The notes below the pieces were generated by a model that was not told the origin of the DNA, ran no database searches, and saw nothing but the letters and a program-made list of their open reading frames with translations. This document shows, piece after piece, positions 1 to 5,931 of a stretch of DNA of 6,974 nt. The DNA comes from DASYSL01 sp036003365 (lineage in GTDB: Bacteria > Eisenbacteria > RBG-16-71-46 > DASYSL01): positions 1 through 6,974 of the forward strand of contig DASYSL010000061.1 of assembly GCA_036003365.1 (NCBI GenBank). The letters are read 5' to 3'. Positions within the stretch are counted from its first letter, which is position 1, and each line of letters opens with the position of its first letter. Both the position numbers and the translations under genes were made by a program.

Positions 1-47
1 AAATCGTCTTCGCGGGTGACGCGCTCGAACGAATCGCCCCCGGGCAT
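1..47 (-). CDS. Start of an unidentified protein (partial, leaves window)
   Basis: An ATG at 47 opens a frame that stays open to the window edge and gives MPGGDSFERVTREDD. A good Shine-Dalgarno (GGGAG on the minus strand, plus positions 55-59) sits 7 bases upstream. The start lies 43 bases after the stop of the HEAT-repeat gene on the same strand, so it is probably the next member of the array. Fifteen residues are too few to name a family. The opening is hydrophilic and shows no signal peptide or membrane segment so far. The start site is fairly secure from the ribosome binding site; the function is unknown. Confidence 0.6.
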   Translation of the reverse strand, partial: MPGGDSFERVTREDD

Positions 48-90
48 GAGCTTTCTCCCGGGGGCGAATGAGCCACGCAGAATCGCGCGA

Positions 91-735
91 TCAGGACAGG
101 CCGGACTCGCCTCCGGCGCGCGCCGGCGCGCGGCCGGTGAGCACCTCCCATTCCACGCCTTCGGTGGACGAGAGGCCCGCGTCTTCGTGCAGCACTTCGT
201 TTTCCTCGGCGGTCATGAGCTCGCGGTCGGCGAGCGCGCGCTGGATCTGCGGCGCCAATCCCGGCTGGCGCGCTTCGGCCACGCGCAGGAACTCGGCCGT
301 GCGCTCGTGGGGCGCGCGGTAGAGCGCCCGCGCCATGCTCACCACGTGGCCCGCGGCCACGACACGCGCCGCCGACGCCAGCGCCGCCTCGGCCACCGCG
401 CGATTGGCGTCGCCCGCCATCTCCACGAGCCCCGGCAGCGCGTCGCGATAGCCCAGCTCGCCGAGCACGCGCGCCACCGACACGCGCGTGAACCACAGAC
501 CCTGCGTGAGGTGCGGCAGGAGAACGCCCGCGCCCTTGTCGCCCACGCGCACGAGCGCGCGCTCGGCCAGATCCCGCAGGTAGCCGGATTCGTCGCACAG
601 ACATTCGACGAGGAGCGAGAGCGCCTGCTCGTCGCCACGCGCTTCCAGCGAGGCGACATACTCACGCTTGCCTTCGAGGCTCCGCACCTGCATCGCCTCC
701 AGGGCGCGCAGCGAGGAGTATTTGTCATCCGCCAT
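91..735 (-). CDS. HEAT-repeat protein of unknown function, downstream of obg
   Basis: This 214-residue protein has no signal peptide or membrane segment and is probably cytoplasmic. Residues about 36-130 form roughly three helical repeats of about 31 residues in the HEAT/PBS-lyase-like pattern: one around ALSLLVECLCD to RVGD, one around GVLLPHL to LGELGYRD, and one around ALPGLVEMAGD to SAARV. The recurring L-G-x-x-x-A spacing is typical of an alpha-solenoid that binds proteins. Residues 140-185 are charged and helical. The tail from about 195 is low-complexity and rich in G, A and R. No catalytic motif is visible. ATG at 735 is preceded by a strong GGAGG at 6-base spacing, and the gene overlaps the end of obg by 11 bases, so the two are probably co-translated. 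HEAT repeats act as scaffolds; a role with Obg or the ribosome is only inferred from position. Confidence 0.8.
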   Translation of the reverse strand: MADDKYSSLRALEAMQVRSLEGKREYVASLEARGDEQALSLLVECLCDESGYLRDLAERALVRVGDKGAGVLLPHLTQGLWFTRVSVARVLGELGYRDALPGLVEMAGDANRAVAEAALASAARVVAAGHVVSMARALYRAPHERTAEFLRVAEARQPGLAPQIQRALADRELMTAEENEVLHEDAGLSSTEGVEWEVLTGRAPARAGGESGLS

Positions 736-1720
736 GGCTCGCCTCCAGCAATTCCCACGAACGACGAAGCAGCGTGTCGAGCCCGGCTCCGGTCACGGAA
801 GAGAACGCGATCGCTTCCCGGTCCCGAGCCGCGAGGCGATGGCGCAGGCGCTCGGCTTCCGCCTCGTCCACGACATCGATTTTCGAGAGCGCCACGAGCG
901 CCGGCTTCGCCGCCAGATCCTCGGAGTACTGCGCCAGCTCGCGCCGGAGGATCTCGAGATCGCGCTCGGCATCCTCGGCGCCTGCTTCCACGAGGAACAC
1001 GAGAACCCGCGTGCGCTCGACATGGCGCAGGAACTCGTGCCCCAACCCCTTCCCTTCGTGCGCGCCCTCGATGAGCCCCGGCAAGTCGGCGAACACGATC
1101 TGGCGCTCGTCGTCGAGGGCCGCGATGCCGAGATTCGGGCTCAGGGTCGTGAACGGATAGGGACCCACCTTCGGGTTGGCTCGCGTGATGCGCGAGAGCA
1201 GCGTCGATTTGCCGGCGTTCGGCAGTCCGACGAGGCCGACGTCGGCGATGAGCTTGAGCGTGAGCTCGAGCTTTCGGCGCCCGCCTTCGCCGCCGGGCTC
1301 CGCATGGCGCGGGGCCTGGCGCGTCGGCGTGGCGAAGCGCGCGTTGCCGCGCCCTCCGCGACCGCCCTTGGCCGCGATCCACTCGCTGCCGGGGAGCGTG
1401 AGATCGGCGACCGCGTCGCCGCTCGTCACGTCGCGCACCACGGTTCCGGGAGGAACGGCGATGCGCAGATCGGCGCCGTCCGCCCCGGTTTTATTGGCTC
1501 CCTGGCCGCGATGACCGGCCTCCGCACGATAGAAGGGGCGATGGCGGAAATCAAGGAGGGTTTTGACGTTGCGGTCGACCGTGAACACGACACTTCCACC
1601 GCGGCCGCCGTCTCCCCCGTCGGGTCCGCCCTTGGGCACGTATTTCTCCCGGCGGAAGGAGATGGCACCCGCGCCGCCGTCCCCCGCGGCCACCTCGATC
1701 TCGACGCGATCGACGAACAT
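725..1720 (-). CDS. obg: Obg/CgtA family GTPase (ribosome assembly)
   Basis: Obg is an essential P-loop GTPase that binds the large ribosomal subunit and links its assembly to nucleotide status. The glycine-rich Obg fold fills residues 1-158, starting MFVDRVEIEV and containing the GGPDGGDGGRGG segment and the KGGRGGRGN loop. The G domain follows: G1 GLPNAGKS (165-172), switch I PFTTL (189-193), G3 DLPG (212-215) followed by the Obg-typical IEGAHEGKGLGHEFLRH, G4 SKID (279-282) and G5 SSVTG (307-311). G4 has Ser where NKxD normally has Asn. The protein ends at 331, just after the G domain, so the variable C-terminal OCT domain of longer homologues is absent; this is common outside Firmicutes. 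ATG at 1720 lies 18 bases after the isocitrate dehydrogenase stop. Its ribosome binding site is weak (GAGCGGG), which suggests coupling. The family call is very firm. Confidence 0.97.
   Translation of the reverse strand: MFVDRVEIEVAAGDGGAGAISFRREKYVPKGGPDGGDGGRGGSVVFTVDRNVKTLLDFRHRPFYRAEAGHRGQGANKTGADGADLRIAVPPGTVVRDVTSGDAVADLTLPGSEWIAAKGGRGGRGNARFATPTRQAPRHAEPGGEGGRRKLELTLKLIADVGLVGLPNAGKSTLLSRITRANPKVGPYPFTTLSPNLGIAALDDERQIVFADLPGLIEGAHEGKGLGHEFLRHVERTRVLVFLVEAGAEDAERDLEILRRELAQYSEDLAAKPALVALSKIDVVDEAEAERLRHRLAARDREAIAFSSVTGAGLDTLLRRSWELLEASHGG
742..746 (-). promoter_or_regulatory. Ribosome binding site of the HEAT-repeat gene
   Basis: A full GGAGG (minus strand) 6 bases before the ATG at 735, lying inside the end of obg. 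It fixes the start and suggests strong independent initiation in addition to overlap with obg. Confidence 0.75.
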
Positions 1721-1738
1721 GGCGTGCGCGCCCGCTCG

Positions 1739-2836
1739 CTAGAGAGCGGCCGCGATGGCTTGGGCCATCTCGGTCGTGGTCGCGGCCCGGGCCGTGCTGC
1801 CGTCGGGCAGGACGTCGGCGGTGACGTGGCGGCCCTCGGCGATGACGCGCGCCACCGCGCGCTCGACGCGTGCCGCGGCCTGCTCTTCGCCCAGATGATG
1901 GAGGAGGAGCGCGCCCGAGAGGATCTGCGCCGTCGGGTTCATCTTCTGGGAGCCGCGAAACGACGGCGCCGAGCCATGCGTGGGCTCGAAGAGCGCGGCC
2001 TGCTCGCCCATGTTGGCGCCCGGCGCCACGCCCAGGCCGCCCACCAGGCCGGCCGCGAGGTCGCTCACGATGTCGCCATACAGGTTGGGGAGGACGAGCA
2101 CGTCGCAGCTCTCCGGATGCTGCACGAGGAGCATGCAGAGGGCGTCCACGATGCGCTCCTCGAAAGCGATGTCCGGATACTCCCGCGCCACCGCGCGCGC
2201 TTCCTCGAGAAACAGCCCGTCGGTGAATTTCATGATGTTGGCCTTGTGCACGGCGGCCACTTTCTTGCGTCCATGCCGGCGGGCGTACTCGAAGGCATAG
2301 CGCACGATGCGGCGGCTCCCGGTGCGCGACACGGGCTTGAGCGATACGCCGCTGTCGGCGCTGATCTCGCGCTGCGCTTCGTCGTGGACCAGGCGGCGCA
2401 GGGCCTCGGCACTCGGCGTGCCCACGGCGAACTCGATGCCGGCGTAGAGGTCCTCGGTGTTCTCGCGGATGACCACGAGATCGACGTCGGCAAAGCGCGT
2501 GCGCACGCCCGGCAGGACGCGGCACGGCCGCACGCAGGCGTAGAGATCGAGCTCTTGGCGAAGCGAGACGTTGACCGAGCGGAATCCGGTGCCCACCGGG
2601 GTGGTGATCGGGCCCTTGAGCCCGACCCGGGTGCGGCGCAGGGACTCGAGAACGCGGGGCGGCAAGGGCGTACCTTCTTTGGCCATCGCCTCTTCGCCCG
2701 CCGGCTGCAGGTCCCACGCGAAGCGTACCCCGGTGGCCTCGAGGACCGGCACGGTGGCGGCCGTGATCTCGGGGCCGATGCCGTCTCCGGGGATGAGCGT
2801 GACCGGGTGCGGGGCGCGCGAGGAGTCCGCGCTCAC
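1739..2836 (-). CDS. icd: Isocitrate dehydrogenase, probably NAD-dependent
   Basis: The enzyme oxidises and decarboxylates isocitrate to 2-oxoglutarate in the TCA cycle. The 365-residue protein shows the whole beta-decarboxylating dehydrogenase fold: LIPGDGIGPEI (14-24), the isocitrate loop with S87, N89 and R93, then R103, R124 and Y131, the KANIMK segment with K198, and metal-binding D231, D255 and D259. These align in order and spacing with E. coli S113, N115, R119, R129, R153, Y160, K230, D283, D307 and D311. The SxNxxLR loop and KANIMK argue against isopropylmalate dehydrogenase. After HGSAP (287-291) the residues are Ser-Phe, where NADP enzymes carry Lys-Tyr, so NAD is the likely cofactor; homoisocitrate dehydrogenase remains a less likely alternative. 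The GTG at 2836 is the only plausible start before the conserved VTLIPGDG. It overlaps the fmdB stop (GTGA), and the nearest AAGGAG is only one base away, so coupled re-initiation is likely. The frame stays open upstream through all of fmdB, but that extension is a shadow. Confidence 0.92.
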   Translation of the reverse strand: MSADSSRAPHPVTLIPGDGIGPEITAATVPVLEATGVRFAWDLQPAGEEAMAKEGTPLPPRVLESLRRTRVGLKGPITTPVGTGFRSVNVSLRQELDLYACVRPCRVLPGVRTRFADVDLVVIRENTEDLYAGIEFAVGTPSAEALRRLVHDEAQREISADSGVSLKPVSRTGSRRIVRYAFEYARRHGRKKVAAVHKANIMKFTDGLFLEEARAVAREYPDIAFEERIVDALCMLLVQHPESCDVLVLPNLYGDIVSDLAAGLVGGLGVAPGANMGEQAALFEPTHGSAPSFRGSQKMNPTAQILSGALLLHHLGEEQAAARVERAVARVIAEGRHVTADVLPDGSTARAATTTEMAQAIAAAL

Positions 2837-3138
2837 GCTCCTTCCCCGCCGGTCTTCTTGTCCTTCTTGGTCTCCGAGGACTCCTTCTTCGTCTCCGAAG
2901 ACTCCTTCTTGGCCCCGGAGTCGCCGCCTTCCGATTTGGCCTTGTCCTGGTAGGACTTGCTCCGGTAGTCGGTCTGATAGAAGCCGGAGCCTTTGAAGAT
3001 GATTCCGGCGCCGGTGCCGATCAGGCGCCGCAGCTCGCCGCCGCACTTCTCGCACTGCTTGAGCGGCTCGTCCTTCATCGACTGAAATTTTTCGAAGCGA
3101 TGGCCGCACTGGCGGCACTCGTATTCGTATGTGGGCAC
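2833..3138 (-). CDS. FmdB-type zinc-ribbon protein with a charged repeat tail
   Basis: A 101-residue protein of the FmdB/CxxC_CxxC_SSSS family. Residues 1-55 carry the family hallmark: MPTYEYEC start, zinc-ligand pairs C8/C11 and C29/C32, then RRLIGTGAGIIFKGSGFYQTDY. Such proteins are widespread small putative regulators; the name comes from formamidase or amide-use operons, and the molecular role is not settled. Residues 65-101 form a low-complexity Lys/Glu/Ser/Thr tail with the heptad KKESSET twice in tandem, probably disordered. The start is GTG at 3138 (the codon before the conserved PTYEYEC), with GGAG 7 bases upstream. It follows the aminotransferase by 25 bases and overlaps the isocitrate dehydrogenase start by 4 bases. 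The family call is firm; the function is not. Confidence 0.93.
   Translation of the reverse strand: MPTYEYECRQCGHRFEKFQSMKDEPLKQCEKCGGELRRLIGTGAGIIFKGSGFYQTDYRSKSYQDKAKSEGGDSGAKKESSETKKESSETKKDKKTGGEGA
2862..2903. repeat. Two-copy 21-bp tandem repeat in the FmdB-type gene
   Basis: Copies at 2862-2882 and 2883-2903 differ at two positions. A third, degenerate partial copy begins at 2904. They encode the repeated heptad KKESSET. The unit is a multiple of three, so copy-number change would keep the frame. Confidence 0.8.
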
Positions 3139-3145
3139 GAACCAT

Positions 3146-3150
3146 CTCCA
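3146..3150 (-). promoter_or_regulatory. Ribosome binding site fixing the FmdB-type GTG start
   Basis: TGGAG on the minus strand, with 7 bases between GGAG and the GTG at 3138. An ATG at 3145 is out of frame with the zinc-ribbon protein, so the GTG is the start. Confidence 0.65.
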
Positions 3151-3163
3151 AACGAAGAGGTTT

Positions 3164-4393
3164 CTAAGACGACGGCACGTCCGCCAATGCCTTGCCGATG
3201 CGCTTCAAGGCCACCGTGAGGTCTTCCGCGCTGGCGGCGATCGAGATGCGGATGCAGCGGTCGTCGCCGAACTCCGAGCCGGGAATCACCGCCACCCCGG
3301 CGTCCTCCAGAAGATACTCCGCCAGCGACATGGAATCCGAGATGCGCCGCCCGGCCAGCGTCCGCCCGTAGTGCGACGACGCGTTGATGAAGAAATAGAA
3401 GGCGCCCCCCGGCTTCACGTAGGTGAGCCCGGGGATGTCGTCCAGAAGCCGGCAAACGAGATCGCGCCGGCGGCGGAACGCGTAGCACATGCGCTCGACC
3501 GGCTCCCTGCCCTCGGGCGTGTCGAGCAGGGCGACGAGCGCCGCCTCGGCCGCCTCCTGCGAGATGCTGGTCGGGTTGCCGCTGGTGTGGCTCTGCAGCG
3601 ACTTCATGATCTGCATCACCGGCGCCGGACCGGCCGCGTAACCGATGCGCCAGCCGGTCATCGAGAACACCTTGGACACGCCGTTCACCGTGACCGTGCG
3701 CGTGCGCATGCCCGGCAGCGTGGCCAGCGACACGAAGGGCCCGTCGAAGACGAGCTTCTCGTAGATCTCGTCGACGATGACCGAGAGATCCTCGCCGCGC
3801 GCCACCTCGGCGAGGCGCGACAGCTCCTCGTGCGAGTACACGGCACCCGTCGGGTTCGTCGGATTGCTGAACAGCAGCAACCCGGGACTCCCCGGATGGC
3901 GGCGCAGCGCCGTCATGAGCGCTTCCGCGGTGAGCTTGTAGCCATTGGATGCGGAGAGCTGGATTTCGACCGCGTGGCCGCCCACCAGACGCACCATCTC
4001 GCGATACGACGGCCAGGCGGGTGTTGGGATGTAGACCTCGTCGCCCTGATCGGTGAACGCGAGCAGCGCGTGATAGATCGCCTGCTTGGCGCCCGCCGAG
4101 ACCACGACCTGCTCGGGCGTGAACGCGAGCCCGTTCTCTTCCTTGAGCTTGCGCGCGATCACGGCGCGCAGGCTCGGGTTGCCGGCTACCGGCGTGTAGC
4201 GCGTGTGGCCCTGCTCGATGGCGGCGATGCCGGCGGCCTGGGCGGCGGGCGGCGAGCCGAAGTCGGGCTGTCCGGCGCCGAGCGAGATCACGTCCTTGCC
4301 CTGGCGCTTGAGCTCCAGGTAGCGCTCGTCCATGGCGAGCGTGCCCGACATCTTCACGGCCTGCCCGAGCCGCGACAGCTTGTAGCCGTTCAC
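3164..4393 (-). CDS. Class I PLP aminotransferase, aspartate aminotransferase type
   Basis: A 409-residue fold-type I aminotransferase that most likely moves an amino group between aspartate and 2-oxoglutarate. It resembles the AspB/Iγ subgroup: SLGAGQPDF (37-45), the TRYTPVAGNPSLR substrate region (64-76), NPTNPTG (177-183, N180 contacting PLP), DEIYEKLVFD (208-217, D208 and Y211), NGVSKVFSMTGWRIGY with the Schiff-base K241, and R382 in CIRIS for the substrate carboxylate. Chosen start: GTG at 4393 (NGYKLSRL follows), because GGAGG sits 6 bases upstream and it overlaps the pta stop by 4 bases. An in-frame start at 4483 would add 30 arginine-rich residues that read as out-of-frame pta. Substrate preference within the subgroup (aspartate, arogenate/prephenate or other) cannot be settled by eye, so no gene symbol is given. 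Confidence 0.93.
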   Translation of the reverse strand: MNGYKLSRLGQAVKMSGTLAMDERYLELKRQGKDVISLGAGQPDFGSPPAAQAAGIAAIEQGHTRYTPVAGNPSLRAVIARKLKEENGLAFTPEQVVVSAGAKQAIYHALLAFTDQGDEVYIPTPAWPSYREMVRLVGGHAVEIQLSASNGYKLTAEALMTALRRHPGSPGLLLFSNPTNPTGAVYSHEELSRLAEVARGEDLSVIVDEIYEKLVFDGPFVSLATLPGMRTRTVTVNGVSKVFSMTGWRIGYAAGPAPVMQIMKSLQSHTSGNPTSISQEAAEAALVALLDTPEGREPVERMCYAFRRRRDLVCRLLDDIPGLTYVKPGGAFYFFINASSHYGRTLAGRRISDSMSLAEYLLEDAGVAVIPGSEFGDDRCIRISIAASAEDLTVALKRIGKALADVPSS

Positions 4394-5409
4394 GGGCGTC
4401 CTCCCGCCGTGGGCGCCGCCTTGGCGTCCACGACCGCGTTCAGGGCGAAGAGCGAAACGTCGAAGACGTCCTCGGCGGAGCATCCGCGCGAGAGATCGTT
4501 GGCCGGCTTGGCCAATCCCTGGAGGAGCGGCCCCACGGCTTTCCAGCCGCCCAGCCGCTGCACCAGCTTGTAGCCGATGTTACCGCTATCGAGATCGGGA
4601 AAGATGAGAACGTTGGCGTGCCCCGCCACCACCGAATCGGGCGCTTTGGCTTTGGCCACTTCGGGCACCAGGGCGGCGTCGACCTGCAGCTCGCCATCCA
4701 CCAGGACGTCCGGCCGCCGCGCGCGCACGTGGGCGACGGCGTCGCGCACGCGCTCGACCTTGGGATGCTGCGCGCTGCCCCGGGTGGAGAAGGAAAGCAA
4801 GGCGACGTGCGGCTCGCCCCCGGTCACGACCCGGAACTGATCGGCGGTGGCGATGGCGATGTCGGCGAGCTGCGCCGGCGTCGGATCGGGCACCACGCCC
4901 CCGTCGGCGAAGAAGAGCACGCGCTCACGGCCGCCCTCCTCGTGCAGCATGGCGAAGTACGAGGACACGGTGCGCACGCCCTCCGCGGTTCCTAGAAGCC
5001 ACAGCGCCGCCCGCATGACGTCGGCGGTGGCGTGGCGCGCTCCGGCGACGAACGCGTCGGCCTCGCCGTCGCGCACCAGGGCCGCCGCCTGGAAGAGCGG
5101 GTCCTTCGCCAAACGCTCGCGGTCGACGGCGCCGAGCTTGTCGCCACGCGCGAGAGCGAGCGCCTTTTCGGCGCGGGCCACGAGGGCCGGCGTGGCCGGC
5201 GACTCGATGCGCACGCCGAGCAGCGGCACGTCGGCCTTGCGGCGTGCTTCCTTCACCTCGTCGGGCGTGCCCAGGAGCGTCACCTCGGCCAGGGAACCGC
5301 GGCTCAACCGGTCGGCCGCGCGCACCACGCGCGGGTCTCCGCCCTCGGGCAGGACCAGGCGGCGCGGCTTGAGCGAGGCGCGGCGCCCGAGCTCGGCGAG
5401 AAGGCCCAT
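4390..5409 (-). CDS. pta: Phosphate acetyltransferase
   Basis: Interconverts acetyl-CoA plus phosphate with acetyl phosphate plus CoA, the first half of the Pta-Ack acetate pathway. At 339 residues it is the short single-domain form, without the N-terminal regulatory domain of E. coli Pta. Diagnostic stretches are RRLVLPEGGDPRVVRAA (16-32), DAFVAGARHATADVMRAAL (118-136), LLSFSTRGSAQHP (204-216), VDGELQVDAALVPEVA (237-252), ANVLIFPDLDSGNIGYKLVQR (265-285) and ANDLSRGCSAED (303-314). In the last, S307, R308, C310 and D314 match the spacing of Ser309, Arg310, Cys312 and Asp316 of Methanosarcina thermophila Pta. No acetate kinase gene is in view. ATG at 5409 follows the coaD stop by only 3 bases and has no clear Shine-Dalgarno, so translation is probably coupled. 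A phosphate butyryltransferase or PduL-like role is unlikely given these motifs. Confidence 0.95.
   Translation of the reverse strand: MGLLAELGRRASLKPRRLVLPEGGDPRVVRAADRLSRGSLAEVTLLGTPDEVKEARRKADVPLLGVRIESPATPALVARAEKALALARGDKLGAVDRERLAKDPLFQAAALVRDGEADAFVAGARHATADVMRAALWLLGTAEGVRTVSSYFAMLHEEGGRERVLFFADGGVVPDPTPAQLADIAIATADQFRVVTGGEPHVALLSFSTRGSAQHPKVERVRDAVAHVRARRPDVLVDGELQVDAALVPEVAKAKAPDSVVAGHANVLIFPDLDSGNIGYKLVQRLGGWKAVGPLLQGLAKPANDLSRGCSAEDVFDVSLFALNAVVDAKAAPTAGGRP
4399..4405 (-). promoter_or_regulatory. Ribosome binding site fixing the aminotransferase GTG start
   Basis: GGGAGGA on the minus strand, inside the last pta codons; the GGAGG core is 6 bases from the GTG at 4393. This decides for the short aminotransferase start over the one at 4483. 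Confidence 0.7.
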
Positions 5410-5412
5410 GGG

Positions 5413-5931
5413 CTAGCGGGCCGCCGCCGGGCGGCCGAGCTTGGCGTGCAGGCGGCGCGAGACGGGCGCCGGCAGGAGATCGTGCACGTCGCCGCCCAGG
5501 CGTGCGACTTCCTTCACCAGAGTGGCGTTCAGGTACGTGTAGCGCACGTCGGGCATGAGATAGACGATCTCCAGATGCGGCGAGAGCTTGCGGTTCATGA
5601 GAGCCATCTGGAACTCGAACTCGAAATCGCTCACCGCGCGCAGGCCGCGGATCATCACGTTGGCGCCCACCTTGCTTGCGCAGTCGACGACCAGACCCTC
5701 GAAGGTGGTCACGCTCACTGCGGCCCCGATGGGTACGCCGGCAAGGGTCTCCTGGATCATCTCGACGCGCTCGGCGGCCGAGAAGAGCGCCGTCTTGGTC
5801 GACGCCTGCGCGACCGCGATCACGACACGCGGGAAGAGCCCGGCGGCGCGCGTGGCGAGATCGAGATGGCCGTTGGTGAAGGGATCGAAGGTTCCGGGGA
5901 AGAGTGCGACGTCCGCGCGCGAAGCGTTCAT
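5413..5931 (-). CDS. coaD: Phosphopantetheine adenylyltransferase
   Basis: Transfers AMP from ATP to 4'-phosphopantetheine to give dephospho-CoA, the penultimate step of CoA synthesis. The length of 172 residues is normal for CoaD. Visible motifs are FPGTFDPFTNGHLDL (11-25, the nucleotidyltransferase T/HxGH signature with H22), K46 in STKTALFS, IRGLRAVSDFEFEFQMALMNR (94-114) and LVKEVARLGGDV (138-149). The usual Ser-Ser-Ser before LVKEVA reads Asn-Ala-Thr (135-137). ATG at 5931 overlaps the rsmD stop (ATGA) and has a strong GGAGG 7 bases upstream (plus 5939-5943). The rsmD-coaD pair is a widely conserved bacterial neighbourhood, which supports both calls. Confidence 0.97.
   Translation of the reverse strand: MNASRADVALFPGTFDPFTNGHLDLATRAAGLFPRVVIAVAQASTKTALFSAAERVEMIQETLAGVPIGAAVSVTTFEGLVVDCASKVGANVMIRGLRAVSDFEFEFQMALMNRKLSPHLEIVYLMPDVRYTYLNATLVKEVARLGGDVHDLLPAPVSRRLHAKLGRPAAAR
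5419..5436 (-). promoter_or_regulatory. GC-only hairpin just before the pta start
   Basis: On the minus-strand mRNA, GGCCGCC, loop CGGC and GGCGGCC form a perfect 7-bp all-G/C stem within the last coaD codons. The stem ends 9 bases before the pta ATG, the coaD TAG lies between, and no Shine-Dalgarno is present. There is no T-tract, so it is not an intrinsic terminator. A ribosome finishing coaD would melt it, which fits coupled translation of pta. Confidence 0.45.

Noticed and set aside
668..2953. A 761-codon plus-strand open frame antisense to obg and isocitrate dehydrogenase
   Set aside because: The translation is low-complexity (R, G, A, H, D) with no domain. It lies wholly opposite well-conserved genes, and such frames are expected where third positions are nearly all G or C.
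2837..3151. A 105-residue N-terminal extension of isocitrate dehydrogenase in the same frame
   Set aside because: It reads through the FmdB-type gene in another frame and is arginine-rich with no homology. The family start is close to VTLIPGDG, and a GTG at 2836 overlaps the fmdB stop.
3131..4573. A 480-codon plus-strand open frame opposite the aminotransferase
   Set aside because: Same composition artefact; no recognisable motif, and the opposite strand encodes an intact PLP enzyme with every key residue.
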